Below the pieces are notes generated by a model. The model worked only from the letters and a program-made list of their open reading frames with translations. It was not told where the DNA came from and did no database searches. From Ulvibacterium sp965228935 (GTDB taxonomy: Bacteria > Bacteroidota > Bacteroidia > Flavobacteriales > Flavobacteriaceae): a stretch of DNA of 64,000 bases. The stretch is taken from contig NZ_OZ245846.1 of assembly GCF_965228935.1 (NCBI RefSeq), forward strand, positions 1,674,001 through 1,738,000, given 5' to 3'. Shown piece after piece: positions 8,656 to 17,743 of the stretch (within the stretch, counting starts at the first letter, position 1; the number at the start of each line of letters is the position of its first letter). The position numbers were made by a program, and so were the translations under genes.

Positions 8656-9798
8656 ATGTCAACTTTAGATAACACTTCATTGCAACTGCCTAAGGAAAAT
8701 CCGGAAGCGGACGATTTCTTGCCCTTGTTGGGTACCGATTATGTGGAACTCTATGTAGGCAATGCCAAACAGGCCGCCCACTATTATATGTCTGCCTGGG
8801 GCTTTCAGCCTTTGGCATATGCCGGCCTTGAAACGGGATTAAAAGATAAGGTTTCCTATGTGCTCCTACAGGACAGGATCCGGTTGGTACTGACTTCGCC
8901 CTTAAAGTCTGGAGGTGAAATAAACAAGCACATTAACGCCCACGGAGACGGTGTAAAGACCATAGCCCTGTGGGTGGATGATGCTACCCAGAGTTACAAG
9001 GAAACCGTAAAAAGAGGGGCCAAGAGCTATTTTGTACCTAAGCTTCTTAAGGATGAACATGGACAGGTTGTACTTTCCGGTATCCATACTTATGGCGAAA
9101 CCGTTCATGTCTTTGTAGAAAGAGGAGGTTACAAGGGAGTATTTATGCCAGGTTATAGACCCTGGAAACCCTATTATGCTCCAAAAGATGTGGGTTTACG
9201 ATATATAGACCATATGGTAGGCAATGTAGGCTGGAACGAAATGAACAAATGGTGCAAGTTTTATGCCGAGGTTATGGGATTTGCCCAATTGGTCTCCTTT
9301 GATGACAAGGATATCTCCACGGAATATACCGCCTTAATGAGCAAGGTTATGAGCAACGGCAACGGAAGGATAAAATTTCCTATCAACGAGCCGGCCGATG
9401 GTCGAAAAAAATCGCAAATCGAGGAATACATCGAATTTTATAACGGGGCGGGGGTTCAGCACATGGCCCTGGCGACCGATAACATTATCCAAACCGTTAC
9501 CGCGCTACGCAATAGGGGAGTGGAATTTTTGACCGTTCCTGTAAGTTATTATGAAGACGTCCTGGACAGGGTGGGAGAAATAGATGAGGATTTGGCACCT
9601 TTACGGGATTTGGGGATATTGGTAGATAGGGACGAGGAAGGCTACCTGTTACAGATATTCACCAAACCGATTTTGGATAGGCCCACTATGTTTATAGAGA
9701 TTATACAGCGCAAAGGGGCAAAATCGTTTGGGAAAGGCAATTTTAAAGCACTTTTTGAGGCCATAGAAAGGGAGCAGGAATCAAGAGGAACCCTTTAA
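8656..9798 (+). CDS. hpd: 4-hydroxyphenylpyruvate dioxygenase
   Basis: A non-heme Fe(II) enzyme converting 4-hydroxyphenylpyruvate to homogentisate in tyrosine breakdown. Two vicinal-oxygen-chelate domains are visible in 380 residues. The iron ligands are His186 (YIDHMVGN), His269 (VQHMAL) and Glu348 (FIEII), all present. The C-terminal helix that gates the active site (KGNFKALFEAIE) is conserved. The downstream homogentisate enzymes are not in this window. No promoter consensus was clear in the 287-base gap before it. Confidence 0.97.
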   Translation: MSTLDNTSLQLPKENPEADDFLPLLGTDYVELYVGNAKQAAHYYMSAWGFQPLAYAGLETGLKDKVSYVLLQDRIRLVLTSPLKSGGEINKHINAHGDGVKTIALWVDDATQSYKETVKRGAKSYFVPKLLKDEHGQVVLSGIHTYGETVHVFVERGGYKGVFMPGYRPWKPYYAPKDVGLRYIDHMVGNVGWNEMNKWCKFYAEVMGFAQLVSFDDKDISTEYTALMSKVMSNGNGRIKFPINEPADGRKKSQIEEYIEFYNGAGVQHMALATDNIIQTVTALRNRGVEFLTVPVSYYEDVLDRVGEIDEDLAPLRDLGILVDRDEEGYLLQIFTKPILDRPTMFIEIIQRKGAKSFGKGNFKALFEAIEREQESRGTL

Positions 9799-9908
9799 AT
9801 CACTGATTTACTCTTAATGGTTTCCCAATTTGCCGCCAACCATACTAATAAGTGTTAAGGGAATAGTTAAAGTACGTTAAAACCATTTACTACATAAACA
9901 CGATGTAT
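9799..9908. other. Downstream region of hpd
   Basis: No gene seen. It separates hpd from a candidate small RNA unit. No terminator hairpin occurs directly behind hpd; the first strong one is at 9992. Confidence 0.5.
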
Positions 9909-10023
9909 TAAATTTGTTAGTGTAAGGGGTGGTTCCCTTACAACTTTAAGTATTGGTTTTTCATAATTTAAAGTTTGGTTGGTTATTTAGGAAAGCCCTG
10001 ACGCTGACGTCAGGGCTTTTTTT
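9909..10023 (+). ncRNA. Candidate small RNA, about 100 nt
   Basis: A perfect -7 consensus TAAATTTG (9909-9916) is followed within six bases by a 7-bp hairpin (GTAAGGG 9922-9928 with CCCTTAC 9935-9941), a 50-base linker, and a 12-bp terminator hairpin with a T tract. There is no open frame of note between them. The layout, promoter then 5' stem-loop then intrinsic terminator, is that of a stand-alone small RNA. Alternatives are a terminated leader for the DUF3108 gene or simply the hpd terminator. No known RNA family was recognised. Confidence 0.4.
9992..10023 (+). terminator. Strong intrinsic terminator
   Basis: AAAGCCCTGACG (9992-10003) pairs perfectly with CGTCAGGGCTTT (10008-10019) around a CTGA loop and is followed by a T run. 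It ends either hpd or the candidate small RNA upstream of it. Confidence 0.85.
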
Positions 10024-10115
10024 GCACAATACTTTGGAATAAATTTTGTTTAAGTAATGGTTACGAGGCCTAAGGGTTATTTAGGCTTTTAGTAATTTTA
10101 CCATAACAAATAGCT

Positions 10116-10895
10116 ATGAGAAAGCTTTTCATATTCCTTTTCCTTTCCCTAAGCCTTGGTGTTGGGGCCCAGGATAACGTATCCGCTTTTAAACCGGGTG
10201 AGTGGTTAAAGTTCCGTATGCATTATGGATGGTTAAATGCCAGTTATGCCACCCTTCAGGTTAAATCGGATATGATAGATGGGGTGCCGGTCTATCATGT
10301 AGTGGGAAAAGGACGTACAACAGGATTTGCCAGTATTTTTTTTAAGGTCGATGACACCTATGAAAGTTATTTTGACAAGGAAAATGGAAGACCGTATCGA
10401 TTTATCCGCAAGATTAATGAAGGGGGATATACAAAAGACGTTGAGATAAATTTTGACCACGATAATGACAAAGCCATACTTAACGATAAAAAGAACAAGA
10501 AAAAACTTAATTTTACTCTTCAGGACAGTATCCAAGATCTTATTTCCGCTTTTTACTATCTGAGGAACAATTACAACACTGAAGATTTGGTAGAAGGTGA
10601 AGCAATAACCTTGAAAATGCTTTATGATGATGATGGGATTTTTAATTTCAGGCTCAAATACTTGGGGGCGGAAGTCTTAAAGACAAAATACGGAAAGGTC
10701 GAATGCCATAAATTCAGGCCTTACGTACAGTCGGGTCGCGTGTTTAAAGAGCAGGAAAGTCTTTCACTCTGGGTCTCGACGGACAAAAACCGGATTCCAA
10801 TACGTATCAAGGCAGATTTGGCCGTGGGCTCCATAAAGGCGGATTTGGATGGATACAATGGACTTAAACACCAGTTCAAAATAATAATGGATTAG
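10116..10895 (+). CDS. DUF3108 domain secreted protein
   Basis: A 259-residue protein with a cleavable signal peptide (MRKLFIFLFL to about GAQ, residues 1-19) and a single DUF3108 domain. The order of conserved elements is FKPGEWLKFRMHYG, the TTGFASIFFKVDDTYESYFD stretch, and the late WVSTDKNRIPIRI strand. Such proteins are predicted periplasmic or outer membrane associated beta-rich folds of unknown function. The stop is 8 bases before kynA, so the two are probably cotranscribed along with the M23 peptidase. The domain says nothing direct about tryptophan metabolism. Confidence 0.85.
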   Translation: MRKLFIFLFLSLSLGVGAQDNVSAFKPGEWLKFRMHYGWLNASYATLQVKSDMIDGVPVYHVVGKGRTTGFASIFFKVDDTYESYFDKENGRPYRFIRKINEGGYTKDVEINFDHDNDKAILNDKKNKKKLNFTLQDSIQDLISAFYYLRNNYNTEDLVEGEAITLKMLYDDDGIFNFRLKYLGAEVLKTKYGKVECHKFRPYVQSGRVFKEQESLSLWVSTDKNRIPIRIKADLAVGSIKADLDGYNGLKHQFKIIMD

Positions 10896-10903
10896 CCGAA
10901 TCA

Positions 10904-11872
10904 ATGAAGAAAAAGGAGAAGATAGCATCCCAGATCTCCAAATTAGAAGAAAAATATAAAGATTCCGGACAAGACCTAAGTTCCTATTTGGATGGTCTTC
11001 TTTACCAGCGCTACCTCACTTATTGGGACTATATTCATTTGGATACCTTGCTTAGTCTTCAAGTACCTCGCACATATTTTCCGGACGAGGAAATCTTTAT
11101 CATGTACCACCAGATTACCGAACTGTATTTTAAATTGATTCTCCATGAACAGAAGCAATTGGTGGACGATAAGGCTCAAAATGTCGATTTTTTTATCGAA
11201 AAGGCCAGAAGAATAAACAGCTATTATCAAGCTCTTATATCTTCTTTCAGTATCATGATCAAAGGAATGGAAAAGGAACAGTTCCTCCAATATAGAATGG
11301 CCTTGTTACCTTCCAGTGGATTTCAATCCGCACAATATAGGATGATAGAACTTTATGCCACCCCATTGGAGAATCTGGTGCACCATACTGAACGGGACAG
11401 ATTTTCATCAAAAAATACCATTGAGGAACTTTACGGGCATATCTATTGGAAGAAAGGCGCAACGGATTACGTTACCGGGGAAAAGACCCTCACCTTGAAG
11501 CAGTTTGAATATAGATATACCCCAAGATTAATACGCATAGCCAAACAATTACATAATACCACCATCTACCACAAATACCTGCAAATGCCAGAGGAGAAAC
11601 GGCATAATAAAGAGCTGGTTAAGGCGTTAAAGACATTGGACATGAATGCAAATATAAACTGGCCTTTGATGCACATGGGTTCCGCCTATCGGTATCTGGG
11701 AAGCGAAAAAGGGCAGGTAGAAGCTACCGGCGGCACCAACTGGAAAGAGTATCTGCCGCCAAGTTTCCAAAAAGTTGTATTTTTTCCGAAATTGTATACA
11801 AATCAGGAGTTAAAAAATTGGGGGAAGCAATGGGTAGACCATATCTTTAACCCAGAGAAAATCCAAAAATAG
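10904..11872 (+). CDS. kynA: Tryptophan 2,3-dioxygenase
   Basis: A cytosolic heme dioxygenase opening the indole ring of tryptophan to N-formylkynurenine, the first step of the kynurenine pathway. The 322-residue protein has the family block MYHQITELYFKLILHE, which contains the distal active-site His, and the PSSGFQSAQYR motif. A late PLMHMGSAYRYLG segment supplies the probable proximal heme His, followed by the conserved ATGGTNW loop. It lies between the DUF3108 gene and an M23 peptidase, with 8 and 1 intervening bases. Together with hpd 1.1 kb upstream it places two aromatic amino acid oxygenases in one neighbourhood. Confidence 0.95.
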   Translation: MKKKEKIASQISKLEEKYKDSGQDLSSYLDGLLYQRYLTYWDYIHLDTLLSLQVPRTYFPDEEIFIMYHQITELYFKLILHEQKQLVDDKAQNVDFFIEKARRINSYYQALISSFSIMIKGMEKEQFLQYRMALLPSSGFQSAQYRMIELYATPLENLVHHTERDRFSSKNTIEELYGHIYWKKGATDYVTGEKTLTLKQFEYRYTPRLIRIAKQLHNTTIYHKYLQMPEEKRHNKELVKALKTLDMNANINWPLMHMGSAYRYLGSEKGQVEATGGTNWKEYLPPSFQKVVFFPKLYTNQELKNWGKQWVDHIFNPEKIQK

Positions 11873-11873
11873 A

Positions 11874-13157
11874 ATGCGAATACTTGGGGGCGTAGTATTG
11901 TTGTTTGCCATATTGACATCTTGTAAGGACGATAAACCGTTGGAACGAACGGAAATGGATAATGTTGAGGTGGCCATTGTAGAGGCTCCTGTAGCTATTA
12001 AAAAATTCGGTTTTGACCTTTCCAATTTCAAGGTGCAGCAGGATACGGTAAAAAGAGGGGATAGCTTTGGCGAACTCATGTTGCAGCACAAGGTAGATTA
12101 CCCAAAGATTGCCAAGATATCCCAAGACTTCAGGGACACCTTTGATGTACGCAAGATACGTGTCGGCAAACCTTACTTCATCTTAAAATCCAAGGACACT
12201 ACGGAAACGACCCAATTTTTCATTTATGAAAATGACCGTATAAATTACACTGTAGTCGATTTAAGGGATAGTGTGATGGCCTATAAGGATAAAAAGGAAG
12301 TGAAGTATGTGGAACGGGAAGCTTCCGGTGTAATCGAGACCTCATTGTCCGAGGCCATTTTGGATCAGGGCATAGACTATAACGTAACCAATAGTCTTTC
12401 CGAAATATATGCCTGGACCATAGACTTCTTTAGACTTCAAAAAGGGGATAAATTCAAGGTCATTTACAAGGAAAAGTACATTAACGATTCCATTTATGCC
12501 GGTTGCGAGCCTATAGAAGCGGCATATTTTGAGCATAATGGTAAACCCATTTATGCCTTTGCCTATGAGAGCGATTCCTTAAAGAACATAATCGACTATT
12601 TTGACGAGGAAGCCAATAACCTAAGAAGAACATTTTTAAGGGCCCCTGTAAAATTCAGTAGAATATCTTCCCGGTATAACCTAAAAAGAAGGATTCGCTA
12701 CTATGGTAACAGAATTAGGCCCCATAGAGGAACGGATTATGCCGCACCTATCGGAACACCTATCATGGCCACAGCTGATGGTACGGTAACGGAATCTACC
12801 CGGAGAGGGGGCAATGGAAAATATGTAAAAATACGGCACAACGGCACCTACTCAACCCAATACCTTCATATGAAGAAACAAAAGGTAAAAAGAGGTGAAT
12901 TTGTCCGCCAGGGCGATGTTATTGGATGGGTCGGTATGACGGGGAACACCAGTGGCCCCCATGTATGTTATCGTTTTTGGAAGAATGGGAGACAAGTGGA
13001 TCCATTACGTGAAGAACTTCCCAAGGCGGAACCCTTGGCCGAAGCATTGCGACCCGACTATTACACGTATATTACCCCAAAAAAGGATCAATTGGACTGT
13101 ATCCAATTTCCCGAACCTACCGATTCGGATGAAGATTTGATTACCTTGAACCAATAG
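11874..13157 (+). CDS. M23 family peptidoglycan endopeptidase, lipoprotein
   Basis: A lipobox (LTSC, Cys17) makes this an envelope lipoprotein. An N-terminal region resembling the LysM/OapA-type domains of cell wall peptidases (about 50-105) precedes a C-terminal M23 (lysostaphin/LytM) domain (about 275-385). Expected metal and catalytic positions are His284 and Asp288 (RPHRGTDYAAP), His332 (YLHM) and His363 (SGPHVC). The usual HxH motif reads His363-Val-Cys365, so the third zinc ligand is Cys instead of His. The enzyme probably cleaves peptide cross-bridges during wall growth. It starts one base after the kynA stop. Confidence 0.9.
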   Translation: MRILGGVVLLFAILTSCKDDKPLERTEMDNVEVAIVEAPVAIKKFGFDLSNFKVQQDTVKRGDSFGELMLQHKVDYPKIAKISQDFRDTFDVRKIRVGKPYFILKSKDTTETTQFFIYENDRINYTVVDLRDSVMAYKDKKEVKYVEREASGVIETSLSEAILDQGIDYNVTNSLSEIYAWTIDFFRLQKGDKFKVIYKEKYINDSIYAGCEPIEAAYFEHNGKPIYAFAYESDSLKNIIDYFDEEANNLRRTFLRAPVKFSRISSRYNLKRRIRYYGNRIRPHRGTDYAAPIGTPIMATADGTVTESTRRGGNGKYVKIRHNGTYSTQYLHMKKQKVKRGEFVRQGDVIGWVGMTGNTSGPHVCYRFWKNGRQVDPLREELPKAEPLAEALRPDYYTYITPKKDQLDCIQFPEPTDSDEDLITLNQ

Positions 13158-13202
13158 GATTTTTTCACGGGGAGGTTTTTCTAGAAGTCCCAGGATTATG
13201 TT

Positions 13203-13210
13203 TATTTTTG
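13203..13210 (+). promoter_or_regulatory. pgi promoter, -7 element TATTTTTG
   Basis: TATTTTTG fits the TAnnTTTG consensus and lies 43 bases before the pgi ATG. The -33 element is not convincing (a T run near 13176). Confidence 0.4.
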
Positions 13211-13253
13211 GAAGGTTACAGAAATAATTCATAAACCTAAGAAAAGCCTGCAA

Positions 13254-14894
13254 ATGCCATTACAAATTATTGACCCTACCACAACATCTGCTTGGAAAGA
13301 ACTTAAAAAGCATTTCGAAGCAACGAATGGAATCCACCTAAAAGATCTTTTTGCCGAGAATGGTCAGAAAAGGGTGGATAACCTTACCCTTAAATGGCAA
13401 GATTTTCTAGTCGATTTTTCTAAGAATAGGATTACCGAGGAAACAGTACAGCTTTTGTTACAATTGGCGGAAGAGGTAGGCCTAAAGGATGCCATAAATA
13501 AATATTTCAAAGGGGATTTGATCAACCGTACAGAAGACCGTGCCGTTTTACATACCGCCCTTCGAGCCAAGGAAGATGACACTATAATGGTCGATGGCAA
13601 AAATGTGATTCCAGAGGTTTTTCAGGTTAAAGAACAAATTAAAGACTTTACCGATACCATAATTTCAGGAGAAAAGAAGGGCTTTACCGGAAAACCTTTT
13701 ACCGATGTGGTAAATATTGGCATAGGTGGATCGGATTTGGGCCCGGCCATGGTCACCGAGGCATTGCGGTTTTACAAGAACCATTTAAGGACACATTTTG
13801 TGAGTAATGTCGATGGTGATCACGTTCACGAGGTTTTAAAGGAATTGAATCCCGAGACTACGCTTTTTGTTGTCGTATCCAAGACATTTACTACTCAGGA
13901 GACTCTGAGCAATGCCGTCACTATAAAAAAATGGTTCTTGCAACATGCTACCCAGAAAGATATTGCCCTTCATTTTGCTGCAGTTTCCACAAATACAGAG
14001 GCCATAAGCGAATTCGGTATTTCCGATGAGAATGTATTCCCTATGTGGGATTGGGTAGGAGGCCGATTTTCCTTGTGGAGTGCCGTGGGGCTTTCCATCG
14101 CGTTGGCCGTCGGGTTTAAAAATTTCAACTCACTTTTGGAGGGAGCCCGTGGAATGGATCAACATTTTAAAACTACCGAACTTGAACGGAATATTCCCGT
14201 AATCCTCGCCTTGCTGAGTATCTGGTACAATAATTTCTATGGTGCCGAGACCGAGGCCATTATCCCATATACCCAATATCTGGCTAGATTTTCTGCCTAT
14301 TTACAACAAGGTATTATGGAGAGTAACGGTAAAAGTGTGGATAGAATGGGAAATAGGACCCATTATCAAACAGGCACCATTATTTGGGGAGAACCTGGGA
14401 CCAACTCCCAACATGCATTTTTTCAATTGATACATCAAGGCACCAAGTTGATTCCTACGGATTTTATCGGGTTTAAGGAATCGCTTCATGGAGATACGGA
14501 CCATCATCAGAAACTAATGGCCAATTTCTTTGCTCAGACCGAAGCCCTAATGAATGGTAAGACGGAAAAAGAAGTTCGATCGGAATTGGAGTCCAAAGGA
14601 CTGGCTGACGCTACAATGGAAAAATTGGTTCCTTACAAGGTATTTGAAGGCAATAAGCCTACAAATACCATTCTGATCAATAGCTTAACACCAAAAAGCC
14701 TTGGAGCGTTGATAGCGTTGTACGAGCACAAAATTTTTGTTCAGGGCATTATCTGGAATATCTTTAGTTATGACCAATGGGGCGTAGAATTGGGCAAACA
14801 ATTGGCAGGAACTATACTAAAGGATATCAAAAGTTCCGAGATTGGAGATCACGATGCCTCTACCGTAAATCTTTTGCAAGTTTTTAAGAATTAA
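13254..14894 (+). CDS. pgi: Glucose-6-phosphate isomerase
   Basis: Interconverts glucose 6-phosphate and fructose 6-phosphate in glycolysis and gluconeogenesis. The 546-residue protein has the SIS double-domain fold. Visible motifs include VNIGIGGSDLGPAM (phosphate binding), the VVSKTFTTQET block, WDWVGGRFSLWSAVG with the first PGI signature, and the GESNGKSVDR-type segment (MESNGKSVDRMG). The C-terminal signature around WNIFSYDQWGVELGK is intact. All are typical, and nothing is missing. It has its own promoter and lies 96 bases after the peptidase gene. Confidence 0.97.
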   Translation: MPLQIIDPTTTSAWKELKKHFEATNGIHLKDLFAENGQKRVDNLTLKWQDFLVDFSKNRITEETVQLLLQLAEEVGLKDAINKYFKGDLINRTEDRAVLHTALRAKEDDTIMVDGKNVIPEVFQVKEQIKDFTDTIISGEKKGFTGKPFTDVVNIGIGGSDLGPAMVTEALRFYKNHLRTHFVSNVDGDHVHEVLKELNPETTLFVVVSKTFTTQETLSNAVTIKKWFLQHATQKDIALHFAAVSTNTEAISEFGISDENVFPMWDWVGGRFSLWSAVGLSIALAVGFKNFNSLLEGARGMDQHFKTTELERNIPVILALLSIWYNNFYGAETEAIIPYTQYLARFSAYLQQGIMESNGKSVDRMGNRTHYQTGTIIWGEPGTNSQHAFFQLIHQGTKLIPTDFIGFKESLHGDTDHHQKLMANFFAQTEALMNGKTEKEVRSELESKGLADATMEKLVPYKVFEGNKPTNTILINSLTPKSLGALIALYEHKIFVQGIIWNIFSYDQWGVELGKQLAGTILKDIKSSEIGDHDASTVNLLQVFKN

Positions 14895-14968
14895 AATAGC
14901 ATTTTCCCATTTCTGTAAAACAGATCGTAACTTCTTGTTTTTCAGCGCTTCATTTGCCGGATTTATGT

Positions 14969-14976
14969 TAAATTTG
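14969..14976 (+). promoter_or_regulatory. -7 element TAAATTTG upstream of TonB receptor
   Basis: TAAATTTG is a perfect -7 match, 90 bases before the receptor start, implying a leader of roughly 85 bases. A TTTG lies at 14953-14956 but only 12 bases upstream, shorter than usual. Confidence 0.4.
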
Positions 14977-15066
14977 CTTGGACTGATTTAACATTGCCTT
15001 AACACGAAAGACCTGGAAAAAAAGCACTTTCGCGGCAAATTCAAAAACGGTTAAACACTACAAAAA

Positions 15067-17652
15067 ATGGGAAAAATGTATCTAGCGATGATGGCATTTT
15101 TTATGGCATCAATTGCATTTTCACAGACAACACTTACAGGTACGATCCTGGATGCGGATTTGGGAGGCCCGCTTCCGGGTGCGAATATTGTTATTCAGGG
15201 AACCAGTAATGGTACTACCACGGATTTTGATGGCAATTTTACTATTGAAGCTACCACGGATTCCGGAACTTTAATTATATCCTATCTGGGATTTATCACC
15301 TCAAGGGTAACTTTTAATGGTTCAGGCAGTTTGGGACAGATTGTTTTATCCCCTGATGCGGAAGAGTTGGAAGGAGTAGTTGTGGTGGGCTCCGGAATCA
15401 TAGACCTTGCCCGGGATAGACAAACGCCTATTGCCGTTTCTAGTATTCCCGCCGCTGAAATCCAAACTAAAGGAGTTGGTAATGTGGAGTTTCCAGAAAC
15501 TATGAAAAACACGCCCAATGTATATGTATCCAGTCAAGCTGGTGGTTTCGGAGATTCCCAGATATTCGTAAGGGGATTTGATCAGACCAATACAGCGGTT
15601 CTTTTGAACGGGCAGCCCATAAACAGTGTAGAAGATGGAAGGGTATTCTGGTCCAATTGGTCGGGAATGGCGGATGTGGCGAACGCAGTACAGGTGCAAA
15701 GAGGTTTGGGCTCTTCTAAACTGGCTATATCCTCCGTAGGGGGTACAATCAACATCGTGTCCAAAGCTACGGCACGTAAAGAAGGTGGTTTTGCAAGGGT
15801 TTTGACCGGAAACGATAGTTATGGTAAAACAACGGCTAGTTATGACTCGGGATTAAAAGGAAAATGGGCCTATTCCATATTGTTGGATCACTGGCAAAGC
15901 CATAGAAAATGGGCTGGAGGTACTTTTGGTCAGGGACAGACCTATTTTATTGGGGTAGGCTTTCAACCCAATGATTCGCATAATTTCAATTTCTTGATTA
16001 CCGGGGCCCCACAATTCCACGGACAGAATTTTTCCAAGGATTTAGAGGAGTACGAGGAGTTTGGTGAAAAGTATAATGACAATGCCGGGTTCTTGAGAGG
16101 GGAGCAATTTACCTTTAGAAGAAATTATTACCACAAACCGGTCGCCAACTTAAACTGGGATTGGACACTTAATGAAGAAACAGCTTTGTCAACGGTGCTT
16201 TATGCATCATGGGGGCGTGGAGGAGGTACTGGCCCCTTGGGTAGGGGAACCAACTTTTTTCGGGAAGATGGCCAGGTTGATTTTGATGCAATCGTGGACA
16301 ACAACATCTCGGAAAATCCGAATGGAATAGGGTCTTTTGGAAGTGCCGGCGTTCTCAGGGCCTCGGTAAATAACCATAATTGGTACGGAGCATTGACCAA
16401 TCTTGAATTCAACCCGAATGAAAATTGGGCGTTGAACGTTGGAGCTGATTTTAGATTCTATAGGGGAGATCACTGGAGGCAGTTGGTAGATAAATTGGGC
16501 TTGGAAGGTTATAATGATAATCGCAGATCGGATAGACCGGATGATTATATTATTTCAGAGACCTTTGAGGCAGATCCCTGGGCGGCCCTTTTCAATTTTG
16601 CGGATCCGGATCAGCGTTATGAATTTGATTACTCCGAGAATATAAATTACCAAGGCGTATTCGGGCAAGCGGAGTATTCCAATGATGTTTTCTCTGCTTT
16701 CGTCCAAGGAGCTGTGTCCAATCAAAATTATCAAAGAGATGGGCGGTTATCTGGTTTTGGCGATGGGTTGGGGGAATCCGAAAAGTTAAACCGATTGGGC
16801 TATACCATAAAAGGAGGTCTATCGTATACTTTTGATACCAAACATGTGATTTTTGCAAATATCGGACAATATTCCAGACAGGCCTTTTTGGACAACATTT
16901 TTACTAATATTCGATATTCCAACGAAATCGTGGAACCGGAGGTGGATAATGAGGAAATCACGGGTATTGAAGGAGGTTATCGGCTTACCACAAGCGACTT
17001 TACTATAAATTTCAACCTATATTACACAACTTGGGGGAACAGATTCCTGCAGGATTTTGGGCAGCGGGAAATTAATGGAGAAGATATTGAAATCAGGACT
17101 CGGTATACCGATATTGCACAGGTCCATAAGGGCGCGGAATTGGATGTTCGTTATAGACCTTCTTCAACATTTTTGCTAAAATGGCGTGGATCCATAGGGA
17201 ATTGGGAGTATGCTGGTACTACCCCATTCATAACGGAGAATAATGAAACAGCGGAACTTATCGCCAGTGGAAGTATCGATTTAACAGGAACAAAAATTGG
17301 ACAGGCCCCACAGGTCTCTACCGGTGCGGGAATAGACGTTGATATCTGTGAGGGTTTTTCATTTGATACGGACATAAATATTTTTACGGAATTCTATGGT
17401 TTTGTGGATGTAGAGGATGTTATAGATGCATCCCTTAACAATCAGGTATTCCAATCGGAGAGATTGCCAGCTTACACCTTGGTGGATGCTGGGGCTACCT
17501 ATAGTTTTAGTTTAGGAGGCTCAAATGAAATGGTTCTTAGAGGAAATATCTTCAATGTTTTTGATGCGGATTATATAAACCAAAGGGATTCCTTTGGATA
17601 TTATCTGGGAATAGGAAGAACTTGGAATTTAAGTCTACGGTATAATTTCTAA
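15067..17652 (+). CDS. TonB-dependent receptor with carboxypeptidase-like N-terminal domain
   Basis: An outer membrane active transporter of 861 residues. After a signal peptide (1-19) comes a carboxypeptidase D regulatory-like beta domain (about 21-100, GTILDADLGGPLPGANIVI and TTDFDGNFTIE), a plug domain (about 115-235), and a 22-strand barrel ending SLRYNF. No SusD partner is adjacent, so it is not a classical polysaccharide utilization pair. The ligand cannot be predicted from sequence. The next gene is separated by a strong terminator, so this is a single-gene transcript. Confidence 0.93.
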   Translation: MGKMYLAMMAFFMASIAFSQTTLTGTILDADLGGPLPGANIVIQGTSNGTTTDFDGNFTIEATTDSGTLIISYLGFITSRVTFNGSGSLGQIVLSPDAEELEGVVVVGSGIIDLARDRQTPIAVSSIPAAEIQTKGVGNVEFPETMKNTPNVYVSSQAGGFGDSQIFVRGFDQTNTAVLLNGQPINSVEDGRVFWSNWSGMADVANAVQVQRGLGSSKLAISSVGGTINIVSKATARKEGGFARVLTGNDSYGKTTASYDSGLKGKWAYSILLDHWQSHRKWAGGTFGQGQTYFIGVGFQPNDSHNFNFLITGAPQFHGQNFSKDLEEYEEFGEKYNDNAGFLRGEQFTFRRNYYHKPVANLNWDWTLNEETALSTVLYASWGRGGGTGPLGRGTNFFREDGQVDFDAIVDNNISENPNGIGSFGSAGVLRASVNNHNWYGALTNLEFNPNENWALNVGADFRFYRGDHWRQLVDKLGLEGYNDNRRSDRPDDYIISETFEADPWAALFNFADPDQRYEFDYSENINYQGVFGQAEYSNDVFSAFVQGAVSNQNYQRDGRLSGFGDGLGESEKLNRLGYTIKGGLSYTFDTKHVIFANIGQYSRQAFLDNIFTNIRYSNEIVEPEVDNEEITGIEGGYRLTTSDFTINFNLYYTTWGNRFLQDFGQREINGEDIEIRTRYTDIAQVHKGAELDVRYRPSSTFLLKWRGSIGNWEYAGTTPFITENNETAELIASGSIDLTGTKIGQAPQVSTGAGIDVDICEGFSFDTDINIFTEFYGFVDVEDVIDASLNNQVFQSERLPAYTLVDAGATYSFSLGGSNEMVLRGNIFNVFDADYINQRDSFGYYLGIGRTWNLSLRYNF

Positions 17653-17670
17653 GGAAAAGAAAAGTTGTTA

Positions 17671-17700
17671 AAAACCCCAACCGTACCGTTGGGGTTTTTT
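17671..17700 (+). terminator. Intrinsic terminator after TonB receptor
   Basis: AAAACCCCAAC (17671-17681) pairs with GTTGGGGTTTT (17688-17698) around a 6-base loop and runs into Ts. Confidence 0.85.
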
Positions 17701-17743
17701 AATACCAAAGAATTCGTATTTTAGGAGGCCAAAAATCAACATA

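Noticed and set aside
15067..17652. SusC/SusD polysaccharide utilization locus
   Set aside because: The receptor has the N-terminal domain seen in SusC, but no SusD-like gene, glycosidase or sulfatase is next to it or the other receptors here.
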